In this document: piece after piece, positions 1 through 7,496 of the stretch
How the letters are laid out: every line of letters begins with the position of its first letter
Numbering within the stretch: position 1 is the first letter of the stretch
Position numbers and translations under genes: made by a program
NCBI RefSeq assembly: GCF_000344685.1
Contig: NW_006920416.1
Location: forward strand, 1,402,681 to 1,421,723
Direction: 5' to 3'
Length of the DNA stretch: 19,043 nucleotides
Source of the DNA: Gloeophyllum trabeum ATCC 11539
Lineage: Eukaryota > Basidiomycota > Agaricomycetes > Gloeophyllales > Gloeophyllaceae
Notes under the pieces: generated by a model
Told to the model about the DNA's origin: nothing
What the model saw: the letters and a program-made list of their open reading frames with translations, nothing else
Database searches by the model: none

Positions 1-279
1 AAGCAGCAGGCGCAGGCTGGAGCGCCCATTGCGCTGCCGTCGCCTGCCAGTCCGCGCTGCAGTATCGTCCACATGGAGACCGAGGAGGCGTAGAATCAGC
101 GACTCACGGATGCGCGCGAGAAGGAGAGGCTGAAGAAGGAGGAGAAGTGCAAGAAGAAGGAGGAGGAGGCTGAGGAGAAGGAGAGGAAGGAGCGGAAGGA
201 GCAGGAGCGGAAGGAGCAGGAGCGGAAGAAGAGGCAGGAGGAGGTGAAGGAGGAGGAGGAGCGGCAAGGAGGGCGATGA
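1..279 (+). pseudogene. Degenerate Lys/Glu-rich coding tail
   Basis: Frame 1 runs from the window edge and ends at TGA 277-279, but is cut by TAG at 91-93. Downstream of that stop it reads almost entirely Glu, Lys, Arg and Gln, encoded by GAG/AAG/CGG triplets, which gives the purine-rich low-complexity look of 110-275. A charged coiled-coil or disordered tail is the natural reading. The upstream part is truncated by the window edge. I do not recognise the protein. It could be the 3' end of a decayed mobile-element gene, because the next 280 bp hold another broken frame that looks retroelement-like, but that link is inference. Confidence 0.35.
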
Positions 280-286
280 AGCCGCC

Positions 287-556
287 TCAGTTCTTAGCTC
301 TGCGCGATATTACTGTACTCTTGATTATGAAAATGTGTTCTTACTAGCTATGGCCACGTTACTACCTGATCCCTCCGGCCTTTGTACATTAACACTAAAT
401 TCTTGCGTCCTGGTACATTACCGCTTAGTGATTATCAGGTCCTTGATAGATTCGGAAGCCTCTATTCTTAGTAAGGAGTGCCTTAGGAACTGGGGGAACT
501 TAAGATTACATCTACTGAGCTCATCGAATGCCTTAGTACAGGAATTTGCCCCTTAG
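287..556 (+). pseudogene. Possible retroelement aspartic-protease relic
   Basis: An open stretch ending at TAG 554-556 contains the peptide RSLIDSEAS (about 439-465) followed by a Leu-rich segment. In LTR-retrotransposon proteases the catalytic motif is usually hydrophobic-hydrophobic-D-[ST]-G-A-[ST]; here the central Gly is replaced by Glu, so the protease would be inactive. No other gag-pol domain, LTR or primer-binding site is seen nearby. The match is short and could be chance. I saw it by eye only. Confidence 0.22.
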
Positions 557-1224
557 CGCACCTGGCGCAGCGTCTCCTGACGTCTTACCTCAACTGACTC
601 GCTGAGATACATCCAACTTAGTAGACTGGGTACGGATTCTCTTAGACTAAGGCAGTAATGGTACTAAGGCACCGCTAAAGTTTCCAAGCGACCTTATTTT
701 CCTTAGTTAAGTCAGAAAGCGGCAAAGCGCGCCTGCCTTTTTGCTGATGTTTCCCGCGACGATTGACATTGTGGCGTCAATTGATACTGTGTTACTCGAG
801 GATACTAACGGAACAGATGGATCGCAGCAATTTCAGGCTCTCTGAACTATATATCTCAGGCAAGTATGGAGAGATAGCTGCTCACATGCAACTTACCTAC
901 CTGGGTAGTCTTTGCTCATGCGCCAGTCATCTAAATCTTGATACTACATTCCCGGTTACCACAATATTGGCATAAACAGAAAAAAAATGATACTCATGTA
1001 AAGTCATAAAAAATGGCGATGGACTTGTATAGCCTGATCCTATGGCCTCTCACAGGGGAGACGTATTTCTCTTCTTGTGCCACAACGCATCACGGGCACG
1101 TGATTACTACCCGTACCCAGGGTTGTCAAAACGTGTCCGGGGTCTGGCATATCGTTCTATTCCGAGCTTGAGCTCTTCCTGCGATCGCGAAGTGGCCATC
1201 GTCAACGCAGTGTGGCTGATAGAG
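557..1224. other. Intergenic, no gene recognised
   Basis: No family-level protein similarity was seen on either strand. The open frames here are short with no splice-supported extension. The left part (to about 705) is rich in CTTAG and its complement CTAAG, continuing a pattern from 420 onward, including a small palindrome CTTAGACTAAG near 641. It may be old transposon debris. Confidence 0.4.
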
Positions 1225-1589
1225 TAAGGTATAGCACTCTCAAGCTGTTAGAATCCTCCAAACGAGTCTCACTGATTACTGGCGAGAGACAGGGAAAGGG
1301 ATGGGCTCTCGTCCAAATGCATCCATCCAAATTTGAAGCAAGAATAACAGTGCGCTTTCTATATAACTTGCATGCGGCTTGCCTGAGGACACGCCGTGTA
1401 CCTGCTTCCTATCTAATTATTCCTCCGGCGACCTTGAGACGAAGTCAGCATCGTCGGATTGAACTAAGCAGTTCCAGGCGATCATTCACCACGGCGTTTA
1501 CATCGCACTCGCAGCTCCATAGAGGCGGCATACGCTAACGGACGAATCGTTTACGCACGAGAGATACAACTAGGCCATGACCGTTTCTC
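1225..1589. repeat. Diverged copy of the dynamin 3' flank
   Basis: This stretch aligns by eye, in order and orientation, with about 10445-10950, the region just downstream of the intact dynamin gene. Anchors are TCAAGCTGTTA (near 1242 and 10455), GTACCTGCTTC (near 1398 and 10649), GAGACGAAGT (near 1436 and 10691), and TTCCAG followed by ACCACGG and CATCGCAC (1471-1510 and 10726-10765). It continues without a break into the dynamin pseudogene, so gene end and flank were duplicated together. Reading frames in this copy are broken, and I cannot say whether the flank itself encodes anything. Confidence 0.6.
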
Positions 1590-1965
1590 TGACCCTCCAG
1601 CAGCAGCACTGCGATCGTTGGTTGATCAGGGTCTGATGTCGTCCTCTGAGCGTACTCTCCAACCTCACCCTCCCAACCGGCTCCTCCCTCCTCACAGAAA
1701 TATTCATCGGCTCCTGCGTCAACGCCCTGCAAATACTCGACGCCTCTGAGCCGCATATGGATAGATCCCTGTACAAAGTCTCCTTTAGCCCCTTCTCCGA
1801 TCGGTGCACAAGGTTGTGGTCGATCGCGCGGGGCACTTTGTCCGTGACTCAGTTGTAAGCAATTGTAAAGGTACTGTAAGGGAGGGCGGTCAGGCTCTCA
1901 GGGAAGGCGTACCTTGTAAGTAGGCGTGGGTCTCTGCAACGGATTGGATAGCAGGCGCCTAACGT
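1590..1965 (-). pseudogene. Dynamin-like GTPase 3'-end pseudogene (GED)
   Basis: The minus strand encodes a decayed copy of the last two exons of the dynamin gene at 10986-13819. The GTPase effector domain is clear: about 41 of 59 aligned residues match over AIDH...RLES, including the stretch CRALTQEP. Upstream, APAI and AETHAY match the APAI and AETRAY of the intact exon 9. Damage visible: an in-frame TGA at 1849-1851, the intron acceptor CAG changed to CAA near 1868, and loss of the normal reading end. The GTPase and middle domains are absent, because near 1965 the sequence switches abruptly to P450 sequence. It cannot make a working dynamin. The divergence from the intact copy suggests an old duplication or a separate paralogue. 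Confidence 0.85.
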
Positions 1966-2398
1966 CGCACCAAAGCCCATTACGCGCACAGGACGTACCG
2001 GTAAGACGAGACTCCAGCTACGACGAAGGCACACTAACATGTCACAAATCATGACATTGAATGGCCAATCGGCGTACGTGGTTGTTTGTTCCAGAAAGTC
2101 ACTGACTGCCCGAGAGGACCCTAACATGATCACAGTCTGTCATAACGCTCTTGCTGACACTATCTCTCCTGTCGGAGCGTAAGAACACCATACGCAGGCG
2201 GGGATGCTCAAGCACCATATAGCTTCGACCATTATCCGTATGTCTCCCATGGCTGAGATCTTAGTAGATCAAATAAATTTCCTGTCACCGGTAATGATTT
2301 TGGGCCTGGAGGCAAGGGGAGGCGTCGGAGGTTTATATATACCGTCGTAGTAAAAAAGCCCCAGCAACGAGGTAGAAACAAAGAATATAAGAAATCAT
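1966..2398 (-). pseudogene. Cytochrome P450 5'-end pseudogene (exons 1-3)
   Basis: Reading leftward from ATG 2396-2398, the frame gives an N-terminal membrane anchor, then after a one-base shift near 2335 the proline-rich hinge LPLPPGPKSLPVTGN and an ETYG...WSKLYG segment that aligns with ETFIEWTKTYG of the intact P450. An intron at 2169-2215 sits exactly where intron 1 of the intact gene lies, and exon 2 follows with QTVIMLGSSRAV. A piece of exon 3 (VMGFG) ends near 1966, where dynamin sequence begins. Breaks: TAA 2232-2234, TGA 2140-2142, the frameshift, and loss of everything after exon 3, including the I-helix and heme region. It is clearly diverged from the P450 at 4685-6819, so it is probably a dead paralogue rather than a recent copy. 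Confidence 0.85.
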
Positions 2399-2442
2399 AC
2401 CAGGCTTGCAGGGATACTAGTGTAAGGCCGGGTTGGCGATGC

Positions 2443-2450
2443 CCCAACCT
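2443..2450. repeat. 8-bp target-site duplication, left (hAT element 1)
   Basis: CCCAACCT directly precedes the left terminal inverted repeat and is repeated exactly at 3583-3590 after the right one. An 8-bp duplication is the hallmark of hAT-superfamily insertion. The site is about 45 bp upstream of the start codon of the P450 pseudogene. Confidence 0.8.
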
Positions 2451-2486
2451 AGGACCCCGGCATACCGGTATATATGTTTGATCCTA
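2451..2486 (+). repeat. Left TIR of hAT element 1
   Basis: This 36-bp terminal repeat aligns without gaps to the reverse complement of 3547-3582, with five mismatches. The conserved parts are AGGACCCCGGCATA at the tip and ATGTTTGATCCTA inside. Confidence 0.8.
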
Positions 2487-2836
2487 GTGCGGACATAAAC
2501 GGCCAATTTTGAGGCCCTATGTCGGATATTTAGGCGGACATAAAGCCCAAAATTTCGGTCCATGTCCGATATATCACGGCGGACACAAGGGCCTTGCCGG
2601 TCTTGGTGTCCGATCACCTGGCGGACATACCGAGTCGTCGAAGTGTCAACATGTCACACCCAGCGTCTTTGCTATTGCGCCCCCGCGTAAACACGACCAA
2701 ATATTACCTTTTCGAGAAACATATCATGTGACCTCCGACCCCTCCGGCCGCGTCACTAAAAATAACTGGACCCAGCCGTATTAAGTAAACGCCAATTCCA
2801 TTGCCATAATATTATTTCAATGCATACACTTTGTAT

Positions 2837-2945
2837 TGCCTCTTTAGTGCAGTGGTTATGCCGCCTGCCTCGAGTGCTGGACGTCTGGAGTTCGAATCCT
2901 GCCGTTGCAAATTGTTTTGTTTTGTGCTTTTAGGGTTAGGGTTTA
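2837..2945 (+). repeat. tRNA-like (SINE-like) segment with telomere-like tail
   Basis: The sequence contains a good Pol III A box (TAGTGCAGTGG, 2845-2855) and B box (AGTTCGAATCC, 2889-2899) at tRNA spacing. A possible anticodon arm has stem CCTGC/GCTGG, loop CTCGAGT and apparent anticodon CGA. The acceptor and T stems pair poorly, so this is not a working tRNA. It is followed by a T-rich stretch and TTAGGGTTAGGG at about 2932-2943, two units of the common fungal telomere repeat. A tRNA-derived SINE head or tRNA pseudogene nested in the transposon is the simplest reading. Confidence 0.5.
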
Positions 2946-3546
2946 TTAATTTTCCTTACTGTTAGCTTTTATATCATCCTTGTCAGCCACATGTATCACA
3001 GCTATATAGATTTCAATGAAAATCTATTTTGCCCCGTCTATATGACCCTCTTAGTCCAGACTTGAAGACACTCCTATGGCCGGGCACGCGCGCGGCAGGA
3101 AGCCCGCGTTTGCCGACATCACGTGACATTCTTCTCAATATGGTATATTTGTACATGTTTGCACGGGGGCGCAGTAAAGCTACCTCACACCCAGTAGTCC
3201 TTGTACTAGGTTGAGTGGTGTCTCTTATACTCCTCAGTCAACTGTCAGCTCGTCTCGTATATATCCAGGTATATCCTCAGCAACGGTGAATGAAATGCAA
3301 GCTTTGGAAACAGTGGTGGATCTTAGGAAGACTAATATCCCGGAGTAATCATGTCACGATCTACTCGTTGCAGCGTTGGGCGTGTGCCGGTTTCGAGGTT
3401 GGATCCGTTTGGCGGACACACCGGGGGGCGCCCGAACATAGGTCACTTATGCGGACATAAACAGCCCAATTTGGGCTGACCGGATCCTAGAGGCGGACAT
3501 ATCGGGTCCAAATGTGTGAGGCCACAAGGGCCGAAAATCGGGCACT

Positions 3547-3582
3547 TAGGATCAAACATCAGTACCCATATGCCGGGGTCCT
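3547..3582 (-). repeat. Right TIR of hAT element 1
   Basis: Inverted partner of 2451-2486; it ends CCGGGGTCCT directly before the right copy of the 8-bp duplication. Confidence 0.8.
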
Positions 3583-3590
3583 CCCAACCT
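3583..3590. repeat. 8-bp target-site duplication, right (hAT element 1)
   Basis: Exact second copy of CCCAACCT (left copy 2443-2450). Confidence 0.8.
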
Positions 3591-3658
3591 GCGTCGCTTT
3601 TGATATGGTGGCGTTAAGTATGAGCGGAAAGCAGCTGGCTTCATCTGGTTTACATACA

Positions 3659-3666
3659 GGCCAACT
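3659..3666. repeat. 8-bp target-site duplication, left (hAT element 2)
   Basis: GGCCAACT precedes the left end of the 346-bp element and is exactly repeated at 4013-4020. Confidence 0.85.
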
Positions 3667-3693
3667 CAGTGATGTGCCGGTCGACGACTAGTC
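3667..3693 (+). repeat. Left TIR of hAT MITE 2
   Basis: 27-bp terminal repeat, 26 of 27 identical to the reverse complement of 3986-4012; only the sixth base differs (A versus T). Confidence 0.85.
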
Positions 3694-3985
3694 GACCAAA
3701 GTCAACAAAGTCGACAAGTCGTCGACTAGTCGACAACAGTCCACGGTCGACCGTGAGAATAGTCGACCGGACTGATGCGTGGAGGCCTGAGCCAATCGCT
3801 GACCAGGAAAAGATGTCCCTGGCCTGGCCCTGGCCAGTCTTCTCGGCTTTTGCCTTCGGGGGGAAACCGCTGCATGCTGTTCGTACACCGTGGGACAGTC
3901 GACAACGCCGTGGGACAGTCGACAAGACTTACGGTCGACGCGCCGGACTGTCGACTAGTCGACAAGTCGACGGGTGGACTGCACG

Positions 3986-4012
3986 GACTAGTCGTCGACC
4001 GGCACAACACTG
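3986..4012 (-). repeat. Right TIR of hAT MITE 2
   Basis: Inverted partner of 3667-3693, ending CACTG immediately before the right target duplication. Confidence 0.85.
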
Positions 4013-4020
4013 GGCCAACT
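4013..4020. repeat. 8-bp target-site duplication, right (hAT element 2)
   Basis: Exact second copy of GGCCAACT (left copy 3659-3666). Confidence 0.85.
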
Positions 4021-4684
4021 TCATGCGGTTTAGAGACGGAGACGGTCAATCCACAAGGGACATCAAGTTTAAGTTTATGTGACAGATAGAAGCACTTTCA
4101 GCGTCTGAAAGGCCAACGTTGGAGTCTGCTGCGGGGAGTGTGGGCTTAGTAACTCAATCTCTGCATACTGTTAGTGTTTCTCGGAGTCCATGATACCACA
4201 TCACTGTAACAGTTCCCCTTTCCACCGCCGCTGCAACGAGCAATGGGGACTATACCAGCCACTGCGTATTCATTGTGCGGCAGGAGACCGATAGGACGCA
4301 CGTACCAGTGTGTTGCTGGGACCGAAAGCCAGTACTAGTGGTGCGCCATCGTCTTGGCAAGCTCAGGAGGCATCCTCACATTAGGCCCTAGCTAGCTTGT
4401 AGAACTTGTAGAATACTACTCAGACGGTAAGACGCCATACCCCAAGTGCATCGTGTAGTGCGTCTTGCGTCAGCAGAGGAAGCCAAGGATCAGTGGAATA
4501 TCTGCGAACCCTTGGAACGACATATACACCAAGATGACATTGCGCTGTTGACCAACGCGTCTAGAATCTCTTGTACGGGAGGATGAGACCATTGTGATGT
4601 GACCCATTCAGCTGACACCAAGATGACATTGTACTAAAAATCGATGTGCATGATCTATGGCACCCGTCCATCCAGTGCAGCGTG
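4021..4684. other. Intergenic, downstream of the P450
   Basis: No gene is recognised on either strand. The stretch includes the P450 3' flank. A 17-bp direct repeat, ACACCAAGATGACATTG, occurs at 4526-4542 and 4615-4631. I saw no clear polyadenylation hexamer next to the P450 stop. Confidence 0.4.
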
Positions 4685-6819
4685 TCATGCCAACTCTTCC
4701 TGAGCCTGCTCAATCAAAACTTTTGCAGCACTGGAGCGAGGTGTTATGCGAACTTTGAATGGTTCAGGGCTCCTAGATAGCCAATAATTTCTGTGAGCAA
4801 GTGATAGCATGAAGGACCTCAATAGCATACGAGACGAAGTTAGGGTGCATGGTCCCTTCGAGATGTATCTCGTTGCCATCCTGGTCCAAAGGTCGCTCGA
4901 TTGTAAACACCGCTAGGACGTGAGATATGACACTGTATAACGCAGCATCAGCGAACCAGCGACCGGGACATGCTCTGTACGAGAGACATTGGTCAGTGAT
5001 GACCATGTGCATTCTGACACGGACAAGACAGTGCACCGTCTACCCGAGCCAAACGCTTGATCTGGATCAGGATTGGGTTTTCCAGAGACGCCATCCTGTA
5101 GGAATCTTTCAGGTTTGAAGTCCTGCGGTTCGGGGTAGGTACTTGGGTTGGAAAGTAATGCCCTATATCACCCAACGTGAACTCCTTACAAGGCTACACT
5201 GCAGACCATTCACTTACCAGTAATTGGGCATTATAATTGACCCGCGAGGGATGTGATACCCCCTATATTCACTACTGGCCCGTGCACAGTGCGGAAGTCC
5301 TACGACAATGACTCGATAAGTTATCAGTGAATCTGGACGCTAGACTAACCGAATGGTGAGACAGGCTTCCACCTGATCACTTCTTTTATAAGGGCGTTTA
5401 AGTACGGAAGGTTGGGTCGATCGTCAGGCCCTGGGAGTCTGCCCGTTCCGACGACGTTGTCAAGCTCGAGAGACGCTTTCCGCTGCGCCTCGGGGTGGAT
5501 AGCCATTGCTAGAAAGAAGACTTGCAAAACAGCGTACGTCTAACGAACGTCGTAGGGTCAGCAAGGCCATGCAAGACAGCAGATCCTTACCGTATCTATG
5601 GCCGCTAGAGTTACCTCATGAGCTAGTAAGTCAAACCAAAGTAGTCGGAACATACCCGTGTACCCTGAGAGCATGGCGAGATTAGCGACCTCTTCTAGGT
5701 CTGATCGATCTTGTGATGCTCGCGCGTTCATCAGTATCGTTGGCAGGGCAGAGACACTGGTCTGTCCTTGCGCCTGGGCCAGAGCGACAGCAGAGATAAA
5801 CCGGAATCTTTACGCGAGCATAACAACGGTTTGGTGGGTCACACGTACCAGCTCATCCTTCACGAGTGATAGAGGTACGGTACGCAGATATTCTATGTTC
5901 CGCTTCCCCTCGGCTGCAAGTCGTTTGAATGTGGCGAGTGGAAACCAAGTCGGGATATGCTTCACTGCAGACGGAACCATGAACCCACCAAGAACATACC
6001 CACAAGGAACGACAACACACTGAAAGAGATTTGCTCAACCAACCAAGTGCCGGGGATGATACCAGCCCCCACCGAATTCGTAGTTGCTTCTGCCCACTTG
6101 AGGAGTGTGTTGTCCCACCCACTTATGTGTATGCCGAATATGGACTCTAAGGTTGTCGCAGCTGTAGTCCTACAATGAGTTAGACCAGGCAACTATCAGA
6201 GAACGTCGATATTAGCTCACAGACGGAGATGCCGAATGAAACCATCTGGATCCAATAGTAACCGGTGAAGAAGTGTTCGAGATTCCCTCGATATGATAGG
6301 ATAATACTTCTTTATGACACCGGGGCCAAATCCGAGGCGAAACGCCTTCATTTGCTTGCGAAAGCTGTCATCGTGAGGCAGCAGGGCAAGCGAGGAACCG
6401 AAGCCCATTCTAAATCCTAAGTTGACTGTCGGGGAGGTATGCATAATGGTAAGACTAACAATTCGCTAACCATGATACTGCAGGGGCGATCTGAGTATAT
6501 TGCGGAGCGGTCCAAGAAGTCGTAGACCGTCTGGGAACTTCCCAGGATGATTATTGTCTGCCTCATTACATTCGCTGATACAATGTCTCCTATTGGATGA
6601 TCCAGGAGTGTCAATGTAATGATGAGGAACGTGCGCACCATAGGTCTTTGTCCATTCGATGAATGTCTCATATGGATTTCTTCTGGATACGTCGAACAGA
6701 CTCCCTACGAAAGGTAATGGCTCCGGTCCAGGCGGCAAGCGAACCGTTCGAGAGCGGTTGTTGTAACGCCACAGGAGATACCCTGTCAGAGCAAGGAGGG
6801 CTAGAGGGAGAAGAGACAT
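4685..6819 (-). CDS. Cytochrome P450 monooxygenase
   Basis: A heme-thiolate monooxygenase, expected to be anchored in the ER membrane and to use a P450 reductase. The model has 12 exons: 6819-6639, 6589-6479, 6425-6221, 6169-6021, 5964-5849, 5773-5656, 5604-5591, 5539-5350, 5299-5218, 5162-5037, 4974-4831, 4772-4685. All 11 introns are GT-AG (49-75 nt), phases agree, and the product is 507 aa, normal for the family. Residues 1-17 form the membrane anchor, then the LPPGPEPLP hinge (28-36). I-helix AAIDTT is at 294-299, ExxR (EVIR) at 351-354, PERF at 406-409, and the heme loop FGSGRRACPGR has ligand Cys433, with an intron inside the loop. The start is the ATG before the hydrophobic anchor; the open frame upstream begins only with GTG. 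It resembles fungal P450s often labelled O-methylsterigmatocystin oxidoreductase-like, but the substrate cannot be told. The 14-nt exon 7 is the least certain join. Confidence 0.9.
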
Positions 6820-7496
6820 TCCAGTTGGCGGGTCGCAGGCCCACGCAAACTTTTCCACTCAAGCGGGTTCGTTCCTTTGAATGGTGAAGATGAGCCACTA
6901 TGAAACGACGACGCAGCCGCACGAAAGCAGCAGCTGCCGGGTGTATAAAACCAAGCCGCCTTGTGTCATCGGCACGATACGGCTGAATCACAGATTGTAC
7001 CTTACTTCGGCCCCATACAAGTCGAGTATGGCAGAGTAATGGAAATGGTCCTACGGGGCGACGAAATCGCCAAAATGGCTGCCGGACCCTTTATGCGGCA
7101 CCCGTCATGTAATCCACGCAGCGTGTCCTATTCAACCGGTCATCTATTGGGCAGTCGCGCGAAGATACGAGACGGAGAATCACGCACCTGACATGAGATA
7201 GAACGTTCTGACGTCAATGAATGTCAGTCGCCGTTTACATCTCGCCTACTCAAGAGACGGGTACTCCAGATAATTGGACCAAAGGCCAAACCTCGTTGAT
7301 ACTGCTAGGTGCTGGAACGAGACGCAAGCAAAGGGCCAAAAAAAATATACACCGTCCACGTCCTAAGACGGATTTTGTGAGTCCTGCGCCAAAGACATTC
7401 AGATAGAAGATGTCCAGTAATAATGATAGAGATATCCGCTAAATTAACAATTCCTTTTGCATCCTAGTCTCCGATTACCTCCTGTCATTGCTATAT
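6820..7496. other. P450 promoter and bestrophin 3' flank
   Basis: The P450 5' region and the bestrophin 3' flank share this gap of about 680 bp. No further gene is seen. A TATAAAA occurs at about 6944 but on the plus strand, pointing away from the P450, so I do not call it as the P450 promoter. Confidence 0.4.

Larger units (their letters stand above)
2451..3582. mobile_element. Non-autonomous hAT-like DNA transposon, 1132 bp
   Basis: The element has 36-bp terminal inverted repeats (2451-2486 and 3547-3582, 31 of 36 positions identical) starting AGGACCCCGGCATA, and is bounded by a perfect 8-bp duplication CCCAACCT. Near both ends the motif GCGGACA recurs seven times in the same orientation (about 2489, 2534, 2579, 2621, 3412, 3451, 3493), with further inverted TGTCCG copies near 2562 and 2606. 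These are plausible subterminal transposase-binding sites. No transposase frame is present, so it would need an enzyme from elsewhere. The TIR mismatches imply some age, while the intact duplication implies it is not ancient. It carries a tRNA-like segment. Family assignment rests on duplication length and TIR structure, not on a database match. Confidence 0.8.
3667..4012. mobile_element. hAT MITE, 346 bp, rich in GTCGAC motifs
   Basis: Terminal inverted repeats of 27 bp (3667-3693 and 3986-4012) differ at one position and begin CAGTG, typical of hAT ends. A perfect 8-bp duplication GGCCAACT flanks the element. The hexamer GTCGAC occurs 14 times, clustered in the two outer parts (to about 3770 and from about 3895), often as CTAGTCGAC or AGTCGACAA. 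The middle 120 bp lacks it. CGTGGGACAGTCGACAA is also directly duplicated near 3888 and 3909. There is no coding capacity: several open frames cross it only because it lacks stops. The near-perfect TIRs suggest a younger insertion than the neighbouring element. Confidence 0.88.

Noticed and set aside
1042..1538. Plus-strand genes left of the dynamin pseudogene
   Set aside because: The frames are not kept in the duplicated copy near 10445-10985 and show no family features.
2837..2909. A functional tRNA gene
   Set aside because: A and B boxes are present, but the T stem and acceptor stem pair badly, so I call it tRNA-like only.
2932..2943. A telomere or telomere scar
   Set aside because: Only two TTAGGG units, embedded inside a transposon with its own boundaries; not a chromosome end.
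3680..4000. CRISPR-like array, because of the regular GTCGAC repeats
   Set aside because: The repeats are six bases, irregularly spaced, palindromic and inside a MITE in a eukaryotic genome.
3669..4082. A 137-codon plus-strand open frame across the GTCGAC-rich region
   Set aside because: It lies over a MITE and its open state comes from the repeat composition, as several other frames there are also open.
4685..6819. P450 as a pseudogene, since its frame changes many times
   Set aside because: Every frame change coincides with a GT-AG intron that keeps phase and restores family motifs; the full 507-aa product has all key residues.
6820..6858. P450 start 13 codons further upstream
   Set aside because: That position is GTG, not ATG; the ATG at 6817-6819 directly precedes the membrane anchor.
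6944..6950. TATAAAA as the P450 TATA box
   Set aside because: It is on the plus strand and points away from the gene.
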